A DNA stretch of 48,027 nucleotides, from assembly GCA_028864905.1 (NCBI GenBank), contig JAGWLP010000004.1, forward strand, positions 1 through 48,027. The letters run 5' to 3'. The notes beneath the pieces were generated by a model. The model made no database searches, was not told where the DNA came from, and saw only the letters and a program-made list of their open reading frames with translations. The number at the start of each line of letters is the position of its first letter. Position 1 is the first letter of the stretch. Positions 18,862 through 27,851 of this stretch are shown here, piece by piece. The translations under genes were made by a program, and so were the position numbers. This DNA comes from Gammaproteobacteria bacterium (lineage in GTDB: Bacteria; Pseudomonadota; Gammaproteobacteria; Natronospirales; REEB76).

Positions 18862-18919
18862 GGGGAAAAACCTCGCGGCCTTTCCCCTCGCTGGTTCACC
18901 GGCGGCCGCTACGGGCGGC
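18862..18919 (-). promoter_or_regulatory. Hairpin-rich leader between rplT and pheS
   Basis: Two possible stem-loops lie in the rplT-pheS gap. The first (minus-strand arms GTTCGCCG and CGGTGAAC, about 18919-18890) includes a G-U pair. The second has arms GGGGAAA and TTTCCCC (18887-18862) around a loop of about a dozen bases. In E. coli this gap holds the pheM leader and an attenuator. I see no run of Phe codons here, so classical attenuation is not supported; the hairpins may be a terminator or structural. Confidence 0.3.
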
Positions 18920-18926
18920 GAACAAG

Positions 18927-19283
18927 TCAGGCCAGACTTGTCTTGGCCTTTTCCACGAGCGTTGCGAAGGCTGCCTGATCGCTGACGGCAATGTCGGCGA
19001 GCAATTTGCGGTCGAGGCTGACCTGCGCACGCTTCAGTCCATGCATGAAGCGGCTGTAGGACAGGCCGTGGAGCCGTGCGGCGGCATTGATGCGCGCCAC
19101 CCACAAGGCACGGAATTCCCGTTTGCGCACGCGGCGGTCACGGAAGGCGTATTGGCCCGCCTTCATGACTGCCTGTTTGGCGGCCCTGACAGTTTTACGC
19201 CGTGCGTTGTAATAGCCCTTGGCGCGACCCAGGGTTTTCTTGTGCTTGGCGCGGCTGGTTACCGAACGTTTTACGCGAGCCAT
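18927..19283 (-). CDS. rplT: 50S ribosomal protein L20
   Basis: Assembly-initiating protein of the large ribosomal subunit; in relatives it also represses its own operon by binding the rpmI leader. The 118 residues match the family exactly: [20 protein letters not shown] at the start, [40 protein letters not shown], and a compact C-terminal domain ending [15 protein letters not shown]-like ([13 protein letters not shown]). It is very basic. It follows rpmI by 15 bases in the universal infC-rpmI-rplT order. Confidence 0.98.
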   Translation of the reverse strand: MARVKRSVTSRAKHKKTLGRAKGYYNARRKTVRAAKQAVMKAGQYAFRDRRVRKREFRALWVARINAAARLHGLSYSRFMHGLKRAQVSLDRKLLADIAVSDQAAFATLVEKAKTSLA

Positions 19284-19298
19284 GGTGATGTTCCTCCG

Positions 19299-19496
19299 TT
19301 ATGACCAGGGCAGCATTTGCCGCACGCGCCCGTGGTCCTGCGCCACGACTGTCGTGCCGCCGCGCAACTGGCGTTTGCGCTTCGGGCTTTTCTTGGTGAG
19401 GATGTGCCGCTTGTGCGAGTGTCCGCGCTTGTATTGGCCGCTGGCGTTGGCGCGGAAGCGCTTGGCCGCAGCACGGTTGGTCTTCAACTTTGGCAT
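19299..19496 (-). CDS. rpmI: 50S ribosomal protein L35
   Basis: Small basic large-subunit protein of 65 residues: [20 protein letters not shown], then a Lys/Arg-rich middle with [21 protein letters not shown] and a C-terminal VRQMLPWS. The length and start are typical. AGGAG lies 8 bases upstream of the ATG. The 113-base gap before it holds a strong hairpin that may be the L20-responsive control region described for E. coli. Confidence 0.98.
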   Translation of the reverse strand: MPKLKTNRAAAKRFRANASGQYKRGHSHKRHILTKKSPKRKRQLRGGTTVVAQDHGRVRQMLPWS

Positions 19497-19564
19497 TGCC
19501 TGAACTCCTGGGTTTTACTTTATAAAGTCTGGCCCCGCGTGCGCGGCGTTTTGACTGCCAGACG

Positions 19565-19585
19565 GCGGGGCAACCATGGCCCCGC
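19565..19585 (-). promoter_or_regulatory. Hairpin in the infC-rpmI leader, possible L20 control element
   Basis: A perfect 7-bp stem (GCGGGGC and GCCCCGC on the minus strand) with a 7-nt loop lies about 70 bases before rpmI. A smaller 6-bp hairpin (AGTCTC/GAGACT) follows the infC stop directly. In E. coli L20 binds structures upstream of rpmI to repress rpmI-rplT; the position fits, but I cannot show a pseudoknot. A TTTT on the plus strand side looks terminator-like only in the antisense direction. Confidence 0.35.
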
Positions 19586-19609
19586 TTTTGCTTCAGTCTC
19601 CAACGAGAC

Positions 19610-20128
19610 TTATTTCTTCCTGGGCGACAGCACCATGACCAGCTGCCTGCCCTCAAGTCTTGGATATTGCTCCACCTGTGCGGCTTCCGTGAGATCGCCG
19701 CGGATGCGCTCAATCAAGCCGGTGCCCAGTTCCTGGTGGAGCATCTCGCGCCCGCGGAACCGGATCGTGACCTTGGCCTTGTCGCCCTCCGCCAGGAAGC
19801 GCGTCAGATTGCGCAACTTGATCCGGTAGTCACCCTCGTCCGTGGTAGGCCGGAACTTCACTTCCTTTACCTGTATCTGCTTCTGCTTCTTGCGCGCGCT
19901 CTGCTGTTTCTTGTTGAGCTCGAAGAGGTACTTGCCAAAGTCCATTACCCGGCACACCGGGGGTTCAACCGCCGGCGACACCTCCACGAGATCCAGTCCG
20001 GCCTGCTCCGCGTACTGTACGGCCTCGCGAGTGAACATGATGCCGATCTGCTGGTTATCCGGGCCGATGACCCGGACCTTGGGTGCCGTGATCTCCCCGT
20101 TGCGCCGGGCGCGTTTTTCCGAACTGAT
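19610..20128 (-). CDS. infC: Translation initiation factor IF-3
   Basis: IF3 prevents early subunit joining and checks start codons. From the ATC at 20128 the product is 172 residues, close to the usual 180: [21 protein letters not shown], the linker region [25 protein letters not shown], and the C-terminal domain [21 protein letters not shown] to [15 protein letters not shown] lies 8 bases before the ATC and the N-terminus matches homologues from there. No ATG, GTG or TTG is usable at that place; a TTG lies inside the binding site. A rare start codon in infC is the known basis of IF3 autorepression in E. coli (AUU), so this is very likely real. Confidence 0.93.
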   Translation of the reverse strand: MSSEKRARRNGEITAPKVRVIGPDNQQIGIMFTREAVQYAEQAGLDLVEVSPAVEPPVCRVMDFGKYLFELNKKQQSARKKQKQIQVKEVKFRPTTDEGDYRIKLRNLTRFLAEGDKAKVTIRFRGREMLHQELGTGLIERIRGDLTEAAQVEQYPRLEGRQLVMVLSPRKK

Positions 20129-20186
20129 TAGCCGATCCTCCAAAAATAAACCTGAACCCGCCTCATAATTGCCCTTGGGGCGGCGT

Positions 20187-22109
20187 TCAGGCCGACTCTC
20201 CGCGGCTCGCAACCTCGCCGGCAAGCCGCCGGGCAAATTCCTCGATTTTGAGGCTGCCCAAGTCGTTGCCGGCGCGGGTACGCACCGCCACGGAACCTGA
20301 TTCCTGCTCCCGGTCGCCCGCCACCAGAAGGTAGGGGACGCGCTGGAGCGTGTGTTCGCGAATTTTAAGGCCGATCTTCTCGTTTCTCAAGTCAGCTTCC
20401 ACCCGAAGCCCCTGATTTTTCAGGATTTCGGTGACTTGGCCTGCATAGTCGTCCTGCCGGCTGGTAATGGTCAGCACCACTGCCTGGACGGGGGCCAGCC
20501 AGACCGGAAAACGGCCGGCATGATGTTCCATGAGGATGCCGAGGAAACGTTCCATGGAGCCCACGATGGCACGGTGCAACATCACCGGCACGTGCCGGGC
20601 ACCGTCTTCGCCGACGTATTCGGCACCCAGGCGGCCCGGCATGGAGAAGTCCACCTGCATGGTGCCCACCTGCCAGGAGCGGCCGATAGAATCCTTCATG
20701 TGATACTCGATTTTCGGTCCATAGAAGGCACCTTCGCCCGGTAGCTCCTGCCACTCTACCCCGCACGCGCGCAGTGCCTGGCGCAGCGCAGCCTCCGCCT
20801 TGTCCCAGACCTCATCGGAACCGATGCGCTGGCTGGCGCTGGGACGCAGGGCGAGTTTTACGCCGATAGCGGGGAAACCGAAGTCTCCGTAGACGCGCAT
20901 TGCCTGGCGGTGAAACGCCACCACTTCGCCCTCGATCTGGTCCTCCGCGCAGAAAATGTGGCCATCGTCCTGCACGAAGCCGCGCACCCGCATCAGCCCA
21001 TGCAGTGCACCGGAGGGCTCATTGCGGATGCAGGAGCCGAACTCACCGTAGCGAATCGGCAGCTCGCGGTAGCTGTGCAGCCCGTGTTTGTACACCAGCA
21101 CGTGGCCCGGACAGTTCATGGGCTTGAGCGCGTAATCGCGATTTTCCGATGCGGTGATAAACATGTTGGCACGATAGTTCCGCCAGTGGCCGGTCTTTTC
21201 CCACAGGCTCTTGTCGAGAATCTGCGGACAGCGGATTTCCTGGTAACCGCTGTCGCGGTACACACCGCGAAGGTATTGCTCCACCGCCTGCCATATCGCC
21301 CAGCCCTTAGCATGCCAGAACACCATGCCGGGCGCTTCTTCCTGGGTGTGGAACAGATCCAGCTCACGGCCGAGACGCCGGTGGTCACGCTTCTCTGCTT
21401 CTTCGAGCCGGGTCAGATATTCGCTGAGCGCTTTCTTGTCCGCCCAAGCCGTGCCGTAGATGCGTTGCAGCATCTCGTTCTTCGAATCACCGCGCCAATA
21501 GGCGCCCGCGACTTTGGTCAGGTGAAACGCCTTGAGGCGTGCGGTGGACGGCACGTGCGGGCCGCGACACAGATCAATGAAATCGCCTTGGCGGTACAGC
21601 GAGATTTCCTCGTTGACAGGGATGCTCGCAATAATCTCCGCCTTGTATTTTTCGCCCATGTCGCGGAAAAACTTGATTGCTGCGTCGCGCGGCATGCTGC
21701 TGCGGCTCACCGGCTGATCCTGGGCCGCGAGCTCCTGCATGCGTTTCTCGATGGCGGCGAGATCCTCTTCGGTGAATGGCCGCTGGTAGGCAAAGTCGTA
21801 ATAGAAGCCATCCTCGATCACCGGACCGATGGTGACCTGGGCTTGCGGAAATAGCTGCTTCACCGCTTGCGCCAGAAGATGCGCCGTGGAATGGCGGATG
21901 ACCTCGAGTCCTTCCGGGTCGCGGTCGGTCACGATAGCGAGCTTGGCGTCATGGCTGATGAGGAACGAGGTGTCCACCAGCCTGCCATCGACTTCGCCGG
22001 CAAGCGCCGCCTTGGCAAGACCAGAGCCTATGCTCGCGGCCACTTCGGCCACGGTTACCGGACGGTCGAACTTTTTCTGGGAGCTGTCGGGGAGTGTAAT
22101 GATGGGCAT
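20187..22109 (-). CDS. thrS: Threonyl-tRNA synthetase
   Basis: Class II synthetase that charges tRNA-Thr and edits mischarged Ser. The 640-residue protein has the TGS domain (about 1-60, [20 protein letters not shown]), the SAD editing domain with the metal-binding-type [11 protein letters not shown], the catalytic core with zinc Cys in [12 protein letters not shown] and [21 protein letters not shown], and the C-terminal anticodon domain (from [12 protein letters not shown]). AAGGA lies a few bases before the ATG, directly after a hairpin that resembles the tRNA-Thr anticodon arm. It is the first protein gene of the thrS-infC-rpmI-rplT cluster. Confidence 0.98.
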   Translation of the reverse strand: MPIITLPDSSQKKFDRPVTVAEVAASIGSGLAKAALAGEVDGRLVDTSFLISHDAKLAIVTDRDPEGLEVIRHSTAHLLAQAVKQLFPQAQVTIGPVIEDGFYYDFAYQRPFTEEDLAAIEKRMQELAAQDQPVSRSSMPRDAAIKFFRDMGEKYKAEIIASIPVNEEISLYRQGDFIDLCRGPHVPSTARLKAFHLTKVAGAYWRGDSKNEMLQRIYGTAWADKKALSEYLTRLEEAEKRDHRRLGRELDLFHTQEEAPGMVFWHAKGWAIWQAVEQYLRGVYRDSGYQEIRCPQILDKSLWEKTGHWRNYRANMFITASENRDYALKPMNCPGHVLVYKHGLHSYRELPIRYGEFGSCIRNEPSGALHGLMRVRGFVQDDGHIFCAEDQIEGEVVAFHRQAMRVYGDFGFPAIGVKLALRPSASQRIGSDEVWDKAEAALRQALRACGVEWQELPGEGAFYGPKIEYHMKDSIGRSWQVGTMQVDFSMPGRLGAEYVGEDGARHVPVMLHRAIVGSMERFLGILMEHHAGRFPVWLAPVQAVVLTITSRQDDYAGQVTEILKNQGLRVEADLRNEKIGLKIREHTLQRVPYLLVAGDREQESGSVAVRTRAGNDLGSLKIEEFARRLAGEVASRGESA

Positions 22110-22128
22110 TGCAATCTTCCTTACAGTG

Positions 22129-22149
22129 GCGGCCTATACCAAAGGCCGC
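22129..22149 (-). promoter_or_regulatory. Putative thrS operator: anticodon-arm mimic of tRNA-Thr(GGU)
   Basis: On the minus strand a perfect 7-bp stem (GCGGCCT and AGGCCGC) closes a 7-nt loop TTGGTAT. As an anticodon loop this has U33, anticodon GGU and A37, which is the tRNA-Thr(GGU) pattern. It ends about 6 bases before the AAGGA of thrS, so a bound protein would block the ribosome. In E. coli ThrRS represses its own mRNA by binding a leader hairpin that mimics the tRNA-Thr anticodon arm. A second small hairpin (AAACT/AGTTT, 22179-22166) lies upstream, between this element and tRNA-Val. Confidence 0.7.
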
Positions 22150-22185
22150 GTGTTTCGGGTTGGTTAAACTTTACAGTTTGGTATC

Positions 22186-22262
22186 TGGTAGGCGCGATTG
22201 GACTCGAACCAACGACCCCCACCATGTCAAGGTGGTGCTCTAACCAGCTGAGCTACGCGCCT
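22186..22262 (-). tRNA. tRNA-Val (GAC)
   Basis: Complete 77-nt cloverleaf with encoded CCA. Acceptor stem AGGCGCG/CGCGCCT, anticodon arm CCACC/GGTGG with loop TTGACAT, anticodon GAC; T arm GGTTCGAGTCC. It is upstream of thrS on the same strand, with 76 bases between. Confidence 0.97.
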
Positions 22263-22273
22263 GCAGGGTGCAA

Positions 22274-22302
22274 ACGATACCGGAATGACGCCATAGCGGC
22301 AA
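22274..22302 (-). promoter_or_regulatory. Predicted promoter of tRNA-Val (and possibly thrS)
   Basis: Minus-strand TTGCCG (22302-22297) and TATCGT (22279-22274) are 17 bases apart, each with four of six consensus matches, and end 11 bases before the tRNA 5' end. Spacing and position are as expected for a tRNA promoter. No terminator is evident between tRNA-Val and thrS, so read-through is plausible. Confidence 0.45.
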
Positions 22303-22388
22303 GATTTCAGCCGGATGTGTATTCAAAGACCCATGGCGACCGTATGCATGCGACGAATTATATCCAGCAAGCGTGCCGAATCATTCGT

Positions 22389-23342
22389 TTATTGATCATT
22401 CCGATAGGCATCCGTACTCAGATATCTCAGGCCGGAATCAATTATCAGCGTGACCACCGTTACGTCGGGACCGAGCGTCTGGGCAAGCTTGATTGCCGCG
22501 ATGACATTGAGACCGGATGATGTACCTCCGAAGATGCCTTCCTCCCGTGCCAGACGGCGGCACATCCGAATGGACGCCTCTGTGGTATCCGCCAGGACCG
22601 TGTTGACCCGAGTCGGATCCCACAGGGGTGGAACGAAGCCGATGCCGATGCCTTCGATCTTGTGGGAGCCCTTGGGTTTCCCCGACAGCACTGCGGATTC
22701 GGCGGGTTCGGCAGCGGCCAAATAAAGGTCCGGATTGTGCCGGCGCAAGGCCTGCGCCATTCCGAGGAGCGAGTGAGCCGAACCAACCGACTGCACGAAA
22801 GCGTCGACCTTGCCATGCGTTTGTTCCCAAATCTCTTCGCCCAGTGGGTAATAACCCGCGGCGGCATCCCGATTATTGAGCTGGTCGAACCACCAATGCC
22901 CGGGTCTCCGGCTGATCTCACGCGCGGCCTCGATCATGTCTTGCACCAGCTTTGCGGTGATTTGCCTGTTATCGCTGCGGATGCAGGTTATCCGGGCCCC
23001 GAACGCACGCATGGTGCCGATCTTTTCCTCGCTGAAGGCGTCCGAAGTGACGATATGCAGACTGTAGCCTTTCGCTGCACATACCAATGCCAGCGACGCC
23101 CCGGTCGAACCGCCGGTGTACTCGACGACGGTGTCGCCAGGCCGCAAGCGTCCACTGGCTTCAGCCGCTTCGATTGCAGCCTTGGCCATTCGGTCCTTCA
23201 TGTTGCCGGTCGGGTTCGCGCCTTCCAGTTTGACCAGCACGCGCGCGCAGCCGGGTGGTACAACCCGGTGCAGCTGGACGAGCGGCGTGTTGCCTATGGC
23301 CTCGAGAACATTCCGCGCGATAAGCATGGCTCGTTTCTGCAC
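22389..23342 (-). CDS. Cysteine synthase-like PLP-dependent enzyme
   Basis: Fold-type II PLP enzyme of the CysK/CysM/cystathionine beta-synthase family, 317 residues. The PLP lysine is in NPTGNMKDRMA, the phosphate-binding loop reads EYTGGSTGASLALV, and the C-terminal Ser/Gly loop reads FGGTSSGLN. Standard CysK and CysM have a TSGNTG-type loop, so this is a divergent subfamily; the substrate may not be O-acetylserine. The GTG at 23342 has AAGGA only 3 bases upstream; an ATG five codons later is the alternative. It follows uvrB on the same strand by 91 bases. I give no gene symbol because the subfamily is not certain. Confidence 0.8.
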   Translation of the reverse strand: MQKRAMLIARNVLEAIGNTPLVQLHRVVPPGCARVLVKLEGANPTGNMKDRMAKAAIEAAEASGRLRPGDTVVEYTGGSTGASLALVCAAKGYSLHIVTSDAFSEEKIGTMRAFGARITCIRSDNRQITAKLVQDMIEAAREISRRPGHWWFDQLNNRDAAAGYYPLGEEIWEQTHGKVDAFVQSVGSAHSLLGMAQALRRHNPDLYLAAAEPAESAVLSGKPKGSHKIEGIGIGFVPPLWDPTRVNTVLADTTEASIRMCRRLAREEGIFGGTSSGLNVIAAIKLAQTLGPDVTVVTLIIDSGLRYLSTDAYRNDQ

Positions 23343-23433
23343 GGTTCCTTGTTGATGTGTGTCAGATACCGCGTACGCAGCGATCGCAAGTGACTGGATT
23401 GCACTTGAAGGTTGGCGCAGTCACGTCCGGGAG

Positions 23434-25467
23434 TCAGCCCGTCTTGACCTCTGGCAGGCCCATGTCAATTTCCTGGATACGGCGGATTTCATCGCGCAGG
23501 CGCGCCGCCTCCTCAAACTCCAGTTCGCGTGCATGCTTGTGCATCTGTTGTTCCAGCTGCTTGATGAGCTTCAGGCGTTTGTCCGGCGTCATGACTTCGT
23601 ATCTGGCGCGCTCTTCGGCGACCTTGAGATAGGTCACTTTGGTTGCACCCGGCGCCGTGCTGCGCGCGCCTTCCAGGACGTCCGCCACGGCCTTGCGGAT
23701 GCCTTGCGGCGTGATGCCATGCTGCTGGTTGTGGGCCATCTGCTTGTCGCGACGCCGGTTGGTCTCGTCCAGTGCGCGCCGCATGGAGCCGGTGACCTGA
23801 TCGGCATACAGGATCGCCTTGCCGTGCACGTTGCGCGCTGCGCGACCGATGGTCTGGATGAGCGAGCCTTCGGAGCGCAGGAAGCCCTCCTTGTCCGCGT
23901 CCAGAATCGCCACCAGCGACACTTCCGGCAGGTCCAGGCCTTCGCGCAGCAAATTGATACCCACGAGTACGTCGAACACGCCGAGTCTGAGATCGCGGAT
24001 AATCTCGGTGCGTTCCACGGTCTCGATGTCCGAGTGCAGATAGCGCACGCGCACCGCCTGTTCGGCAAAGTACTCGGTCAAATCCTCGGCCATGCGCTTG
24101 GTGAGGGTGGTCACGAGTACGCGCTCGTTCTGTGCGGCGCGCGCGCGCACCTCGGAGAGCAGGTCATCCACCTGCGTGCGCGCGGGGCGCACTTCCACTT
24201 CCGGATCCACCAGGCCGGTGGGGCGCACCACCTGCTCCACCGTCCGGTCGGAATGCTGCTTTTCGTAGGGGCCGGGCGTCGCGGAAACGAAGATGATCTG
24301 CGGCGCACGCGCTTCCCATTCCTCGAAACGCAGCGGCCGGTTGTCCAGCGCCGAGGGCAGGCGGAAACCGTATTCCACCAGGGTTTCCTTGCGCGAGCGG
24401 TCGCCGCGGTACATGCCGCCCAACTGCGGGATGGTCACATGGCTCTCGTCCACCACCAGCAGCGCATCAGGCGGCAGATAATCGAACAATGTGGGCGGCG
24501 ATTCGCCGGGCTGCCGGCCCGAGAGATGCCGCGAATAGTTTTCGATGCCGCTGCAGTAACCCACCTCGGCCATCATTTCCAGATCGAAGCGCGTGCGCTG
24601 TTCGAGCCGCTGGGCCTCGACCAGCTTGTTCAGCTGCCGCAGCTCGGCCAGCCGGATTGATAATTCCTTCTTGATGTTCTCCACCGCGTCCAGTACCTTG
24701 TTGCGCGGCGTGACATAGTGGCTTGAGGGATAGACCGTGTAGCGCGGCAGGCTGCGGATCAGGGCCCCGGTCAGCGGATCGAACATCCGCAGGGACTCGA
24801 CCTCGTCGTCAAGCAGCTCGACCCGCAGGGCCTCGCGCTCGGATTCCGCCGGGAAGATGTCGATGACTTCGCCGCGCACGCGATAAGTTCCGGGGTTCAG
24901 CTCCAGCTCGTTGCGGGTATATTGCATCTCCGCCAGCCGGCGCAGCATCTGGCGTTGTTCAATGCGGTCGCCGCGCGACAGGTGCAGCACCATGCTGAGA
25001 TAGGATTCCGGATCACCCAGGCCGTAAATCGCCGACACCGTGGCCACAATCACCGTATCGTGCCGCTCCAGCAGGGCCTTGGTGGCCGACAGGCGCATCT
25101 GCTCGATGTGCTCGTTGATGGAGGCGTCCTTCTCTATATAAGTGTCGCTGGACGGCACGTAGGCTTCCGGCTGGTAATAGTCGTAATAGGAAACGAAGTA
25201 CTCCACCGCGTTGTGCGGGAAGAATGCCTTGAACTCGCCGTAGAGCTGGGCGGCCAGCGTCTTGTTGGGCGCCAGCACCAGCGTCGGCCGCTGCGTGTTC
25301 TGAATCACGCTGGCGACCGAGAAGGTCTTGCCGGAACCGGTTACACCGAGCAGCGTCTGGCGTGCCAGACCGTCGCGCAACCCGCCCGTCAACCTGGCAA
25401 TGGCCTCGCCCTGGTCGCCGGCCGGCGAATACTCGGCCGCCAGCTGGAATTTCGCGTCGTCGTGCAT
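23434..25467 (-). CDS. uvrB: Excinuclease ABC subunit B
   Basis: Damage-verification helicase of nucleotide excision repair. The 677-residue protein has the Walker [10 protein letters not shown], the beta-hairpin region [20 protein letters not shown] that probes DNA, the Walker B DESHVT, helicase motifs V and VI ([24 protein letters not shown]), and the C-terminal UvrC-binding UVR domain ([24 protein letters not shown]). I chose the ATG at 25467; a TTG two codons earlier is possible. It is divergent from the aminotransferase. No LexA box is evident in the 62-base gap. Confidence 0.97.
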   Translation of the reverse strand: MHDDAKFQLAAEYSPAGDQGEAIARLTGGLRDGLARQTLLGVTGSGKTFSVASVIQNTQRPTLVLAPNKTLAAQLYGEFKAFFPHNAVEYFVSYYDYYQPEAYVPSSDTYIEKDASINEHIEQMRLSATKALLERHDTVIVATVSAIYGLGDPESYLSMVLHLSRGDRIEQRQMLRRLAEMQYTRNELELNPGTYRVRGEVIDIFPAESEREALRVELLDDEVESLRMFDPLTGALIRSLPRYTVYPSSHYVTPRNKVLDAVENIKKELSIRLAELRQLNKLVEAQRLEQRTRFDLEMMAEVGYCSGIENYSRHLSGRQPGESPPTLFDYLPPDALLVVDESHVTIPQLGGMYRGDRSRKETLVEYGFRLPSALDNRPLRFEEWEARAPQIIFVSATPGPYEKQHSDRTVEQVVRPTGLVDPEVEVRPARTQVDDLLSEVRARAAQNERVLVTTLTKRMAEDLTEYFAEQAVRVRYLHSDIETVERTEIIRDLRLGVFDVLVGINLLREGLDLPEVSLVAILDADKEGFLRSEGSLIQTIGRAARNVHGKAILYADQVTGSMRRALDETNRRRDKQMAHNQQHGITPQGIRKAVADVLEGARSTAPGATKVTYLKVAEERARYEVMTPDKRLKLIKQLEQQMHKHARELEFEEAARLRDEIRRIQEIDMGLPEVKTG

Positions 25468-25529
25468 TGGCAATTTCCCGGATGCTTATTTAAGATGATA
25501 GCGCCGTGCCGGATTCCATGGAGATTCCC

Positions 25530-26726
25530 GTGACTGCTGCCTTGCTTGCGGAGCGCGTGCAGCGCCTGCAGCCCTCGCCTACGCTTGCCGTAACCGCGCG
25601 CGCCGCCGAACTCAAGGCCCAGGGCCGCGACATCATCGGTCTGGGCGCCGGCGAACCGGATTTCGATACGCCGGAACATATAAAGGAAGCCGCGATCCGC
25701 GCCATCCGCACGGGCCAGACCAAGTACACGGCGGTCGGCGGTACGCCCGCCCTGAAGCGCGCGGTCATCGCAAAGTTCCGCCGTGAAAACGGCCTCGATT
25801 ATCAGGCGGACCAGATACTGGTTTCATGTGGCGGCAAGCAGAGCTTTTTCAACCTTTGTCAGGCGTTGCTCAATCCCGGCGATGAAGCGGTCATTCCGGC
25901 GCCCTACTGGGTCAGCTACCCTGAAATAGTGGCGCTCGCCGGCGCCATCCCGATCATGCCCTACGCGGGCCCTGAACAGCACTACAAGCTCCGGCCGGAA
26001 CAGCTGGAACGCGCCATCACGTCACGCACGCGCCTGCTGGTGATCAACAGCCCGTCGAACCCGACAGGCATGGCCTATAGCCGCGCGGAACTCGAGGCCT
26101 TCGGCGCAGTGCTGCACCGGCATCCGCGGGTGTTCATCGCCACCGACGACATGTACGAGCACTGCCAATGGCGCGGCGGGCCCTTCAGCAACATCGTCAT
26201 GGCCTGCCCCGATCTCCATGCGCGCACGCTGGTGCTGAACGGAGTGTCCAAGACCTATGCCATGACCGGCTGGCGCATCGGCTACGCCGGCGGCCCCGCA
26301 TGGCTTATCAATTCCATGACCGATGTGCAGTCGCAGAGCACTTCGAATCCGGCGTCCATGTCACAGGCGGCGGCGGAAGCCGCGTTGACCGGTGATCAGT
26401 CCTGCGTGAGCCGCATGTGCCGCGCCTATGAGGAACGCCATGCTTTCGTTTACCAGCAGTTGCATTCCATGCCCGGCATACGCGTACTGCCGGCCGACGG
26501 CACTTTCTATGCTTTTCCGGATTTGTCCGCGGTGATCGCCAAGCTGAAGCTCGCCGACGACAACGCGCTGGCCGAGCGCCTGCTGAACGACGCGGGTATT
26601 GCACTGGTCGCCGGCAGTGCCTTTGGCGCGCCCGGGCACCTGCGCCTGTCGTTTGCCACCAGCATGCAGAATCTTGAAGCGGCCATGGCGCGCCTGCATG
26701 ATTTCCTGCACAAAGCGGGTGTGTGA
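25530..26726 (+). CDS. Aspartate aminotransferase-type class I aminotransferase
   Basis: PLP-dependent aminotransferase of subgroup Ib, which transfers amino groups between aspartate and 2-oxoglutarate; some members also act on prephenate or aromatic keto acids. The 398-residue product has IIGLGAGEPDFDTP, the NSPSNPTG motif, Lys241 in SKTYAMTGWRIGY for the Schiff base, and the C-terminal Arg in LRLSFATS. Start: GTG at 25530 is preceded by GGAG with a 6-base gap and aligns with homologues beginning MT; ATG 25518 and GTG 25506 are weaker choices. It is divergent from uvrB and followed by tRNA-Asn. Confidence 0.9.
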   Translation: MTAALLAERVQRLQPSPTLAVTARAAELKAQGRDIIGLGAGEPDFDTPEHIKEAAIRAIRTGQTKYTAVGGTPALKRAVIAKFRRENGLDYQADQILVSCGGKQSFFNLCQALLNPGDEAVIPAPYWVSYPEIVALAGAIPIMPYAGPEQHYKLRPEQLERAITSRTRLLVINSPSNPTGMAYSRAELEAFGAVLHRHPRVFIATDDMYEHCQWRGGPFSNIVMACPDLHARTLVLNGVSKTYAMTGWRIGYAGGPAWLINSMTDVQSQSTSNPASMSQAAAEAALTGDQSCVSRMCRAYEERHAFVYQQLHSMPGIRVLPADGTFYAFPDLSAVIAKLKLADDNALAERLLNDAGIALVAGSAFGAPGHLRLSFATSMQNLEAAMARLHDFLHKAGV

Positions 26727-26738
26727 CGCACATCGGCG

Positions 26739-26767
26739 TTGACCCTCCGGAAGCGCTTCATTACCAT
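26739..26767 (+). promoter_or_regulatory. Predicted promoter of tRNA-Asn
   Basis: TTGACC (26739-26744) and TACCAT (26762-26767) are 17 bases apart, with five and four of six matches. The -10 is followed by a GC-rich discriminator (GCGCCC), the feature linked to stringent control of stable RNA promoters. The tRNA begins 20 bases downstream. Confidence 0.5.
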
Positions 26768-26787
26768 ATGCGCCCTTCCGCCACTGT

Positions 26788-26863
26788 TCCCCGGTAGCTC
26801 AGTTGGTAGAGCGACGGACTGTTAATCCGTTGGTCGCTGGTTCGAGTCCGGCCCGGGGAGCCA
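26788..26863 (+). tRNA. tRNA-Asn (GTT)
   Basis: Complete 76-nt cloverleaf with encoded CCA: acceptor TCCCCGG/CCGGGGA, discriminator G, anticodon arm CGGAC/TCCG region with loop TGTTAA giving GTT, T arm GGTTCGAGTCC. It lies between the aminotransferase and the glycosyltransferase, all on the plus strand. Confidence 0.97.
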
Positions 26864-26894
26864 ATTTCCGCACGCCCCTGCAATTCCCGGCTGC

Positions 26895-27848
26895 ATGCGC
26901 TTGCCGAAGTCCGGCACTCCAGTCCGCATGACTGCACGCACCAAAATCGGCGTGATCGTGCTGAATTACAATTCAGCCGGCTACACCCTGCGCTGCATCC
27001 AATCCCTGCGTCGGTATACCAGCGCCTCCGCGGATGTCACCGTAGTCGTCGTGGACAACAATTCCGCTCCCGACGACCGAAAGCAAATGGCAACCATCCC
27101 GCAAAGCACGGCCGCCTGCATGTGGTCCGAGCGCAATCTCGGGTTCGCCGGCGGCATGATGCTGGGGGCACGCAGTGTGCAGGCTGATTATTATTTCTTT
27201 CTGAACAATGATTGTGAATTACTGAATGACGTGCTCTCCATCCTCACGCAGTTCATGGAGGCACATGCGGATGCTGCGCTCTGCAGCGCCAGCATGTTCG
27301 ATGCCGATGACCAGCCGCGCTCCAGCTTTGGTTATTTTCCCTCGCTGGCGCTAGCCTGCTTCGGCGCCGGCGTGCTGCGTCTCTTCCAGCCGCGGCGCTA
27401 TCCCCGCCGTCGCAGACTGTATCGAACACCGGTCGAAGTACCGGTGGTCACGGGTGCCGCCCTGTTTGTGCGCGGGACGGTACTCTGGCAGCTGGGCGGC
27501 CTGGATACCGCCTATTTCCTGTATTGCGAGGAAGAAGACTTCGCTTGGCGCGTGCATGCGGCGGGCCACAGGGTGTACCACGTTCCGCAGGCCAGGATAC
27601 GCCACATTGGCGGCGCGAGTTCCAAACGGCCGGAGCTGCAGCTCGCCTTGCAGCGGGAGTATTACATCAGCCTGTTTCGCTATCTGCGCCGGCATCATGG
27701 TGCCGCTTATTCGTTTGTGTTTCGCATCCTGGTCGCCGCCAAGATACTGCGGCGTGCCGTGTTGGGCGGGAAGCCATTCGGCTTGCTGGGTTTCGTGTTG
27801 CGTGGTGCGCCGGAGGACCGGAGTCTGCGCTACCGGCAAAACGAATAA
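26895..27848 (+). CDS. Family 2 glycosyltransferase, rhamnosyltransferase-like
   Basis: GT-A fold transferase of 317 residues, probably adding a sugar (rhamnose-like in related proteins) to a cell-surface polysaccharide at the cytoplasmic face of the membrane. The N-terminal half shows IGVIVLNYNSAGYTLRCI, VVVVDNNSA, the nucleotide-sugar segment NLGFAGGMM and the metal-binding LNND; the acceptor region has GLDTAYFLYCEEEDFAWR. There is no strong membrane helix; the C-terminus is basic. An ATG at 26928 is a possible start. It stands alone here with no other polysaccharide genes, though galU is nearby. It converges with gdx with only 3 bases between stops. Confidence 0.85.
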   Translation: MRLPKSGTPVRMTARTKIGVIVLNYNSAGYTLRCIQSLRRYTSASADVTVVVVDNNSAPDDRKQMATIPQSTAACMWSERNLGFAGGMMLGARSVQADYYFFLNNDCELLNDVLSILTQFMEAHADAALCSASMFDADDQPRSSFGYFPSLALACFGAGVLRLFQPRRYPRRRRLYRTPVEVPVVTGAALFVRGTVLWQLGGLDTAYFLYCEEEDFAWRVHAAGHRVYHVPQARIRHIGGASSKRPELQLALQREYYISLFRYLRRHHGAAYSFVFRILVAAKILRRAVLGGKPFGLLGFVLRGAPEDRSLRYRQNE

Positions 27849-27851
27849 CGG

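Noticed and set aside
19565-19590. Rho-independent terminator on the plus strand (hairpin followed by TTTT)
   Set aside because: No plus-strand gene ends there; the hairpin is better explained as part of the minus-strand infC-rpmI leader.
25468-25529. LexA (SOS) box for uvrB
   Set aside because: No CTGT-N8-ACAG type palindrome is visible in the gap between uvrB and the aminotransferase.
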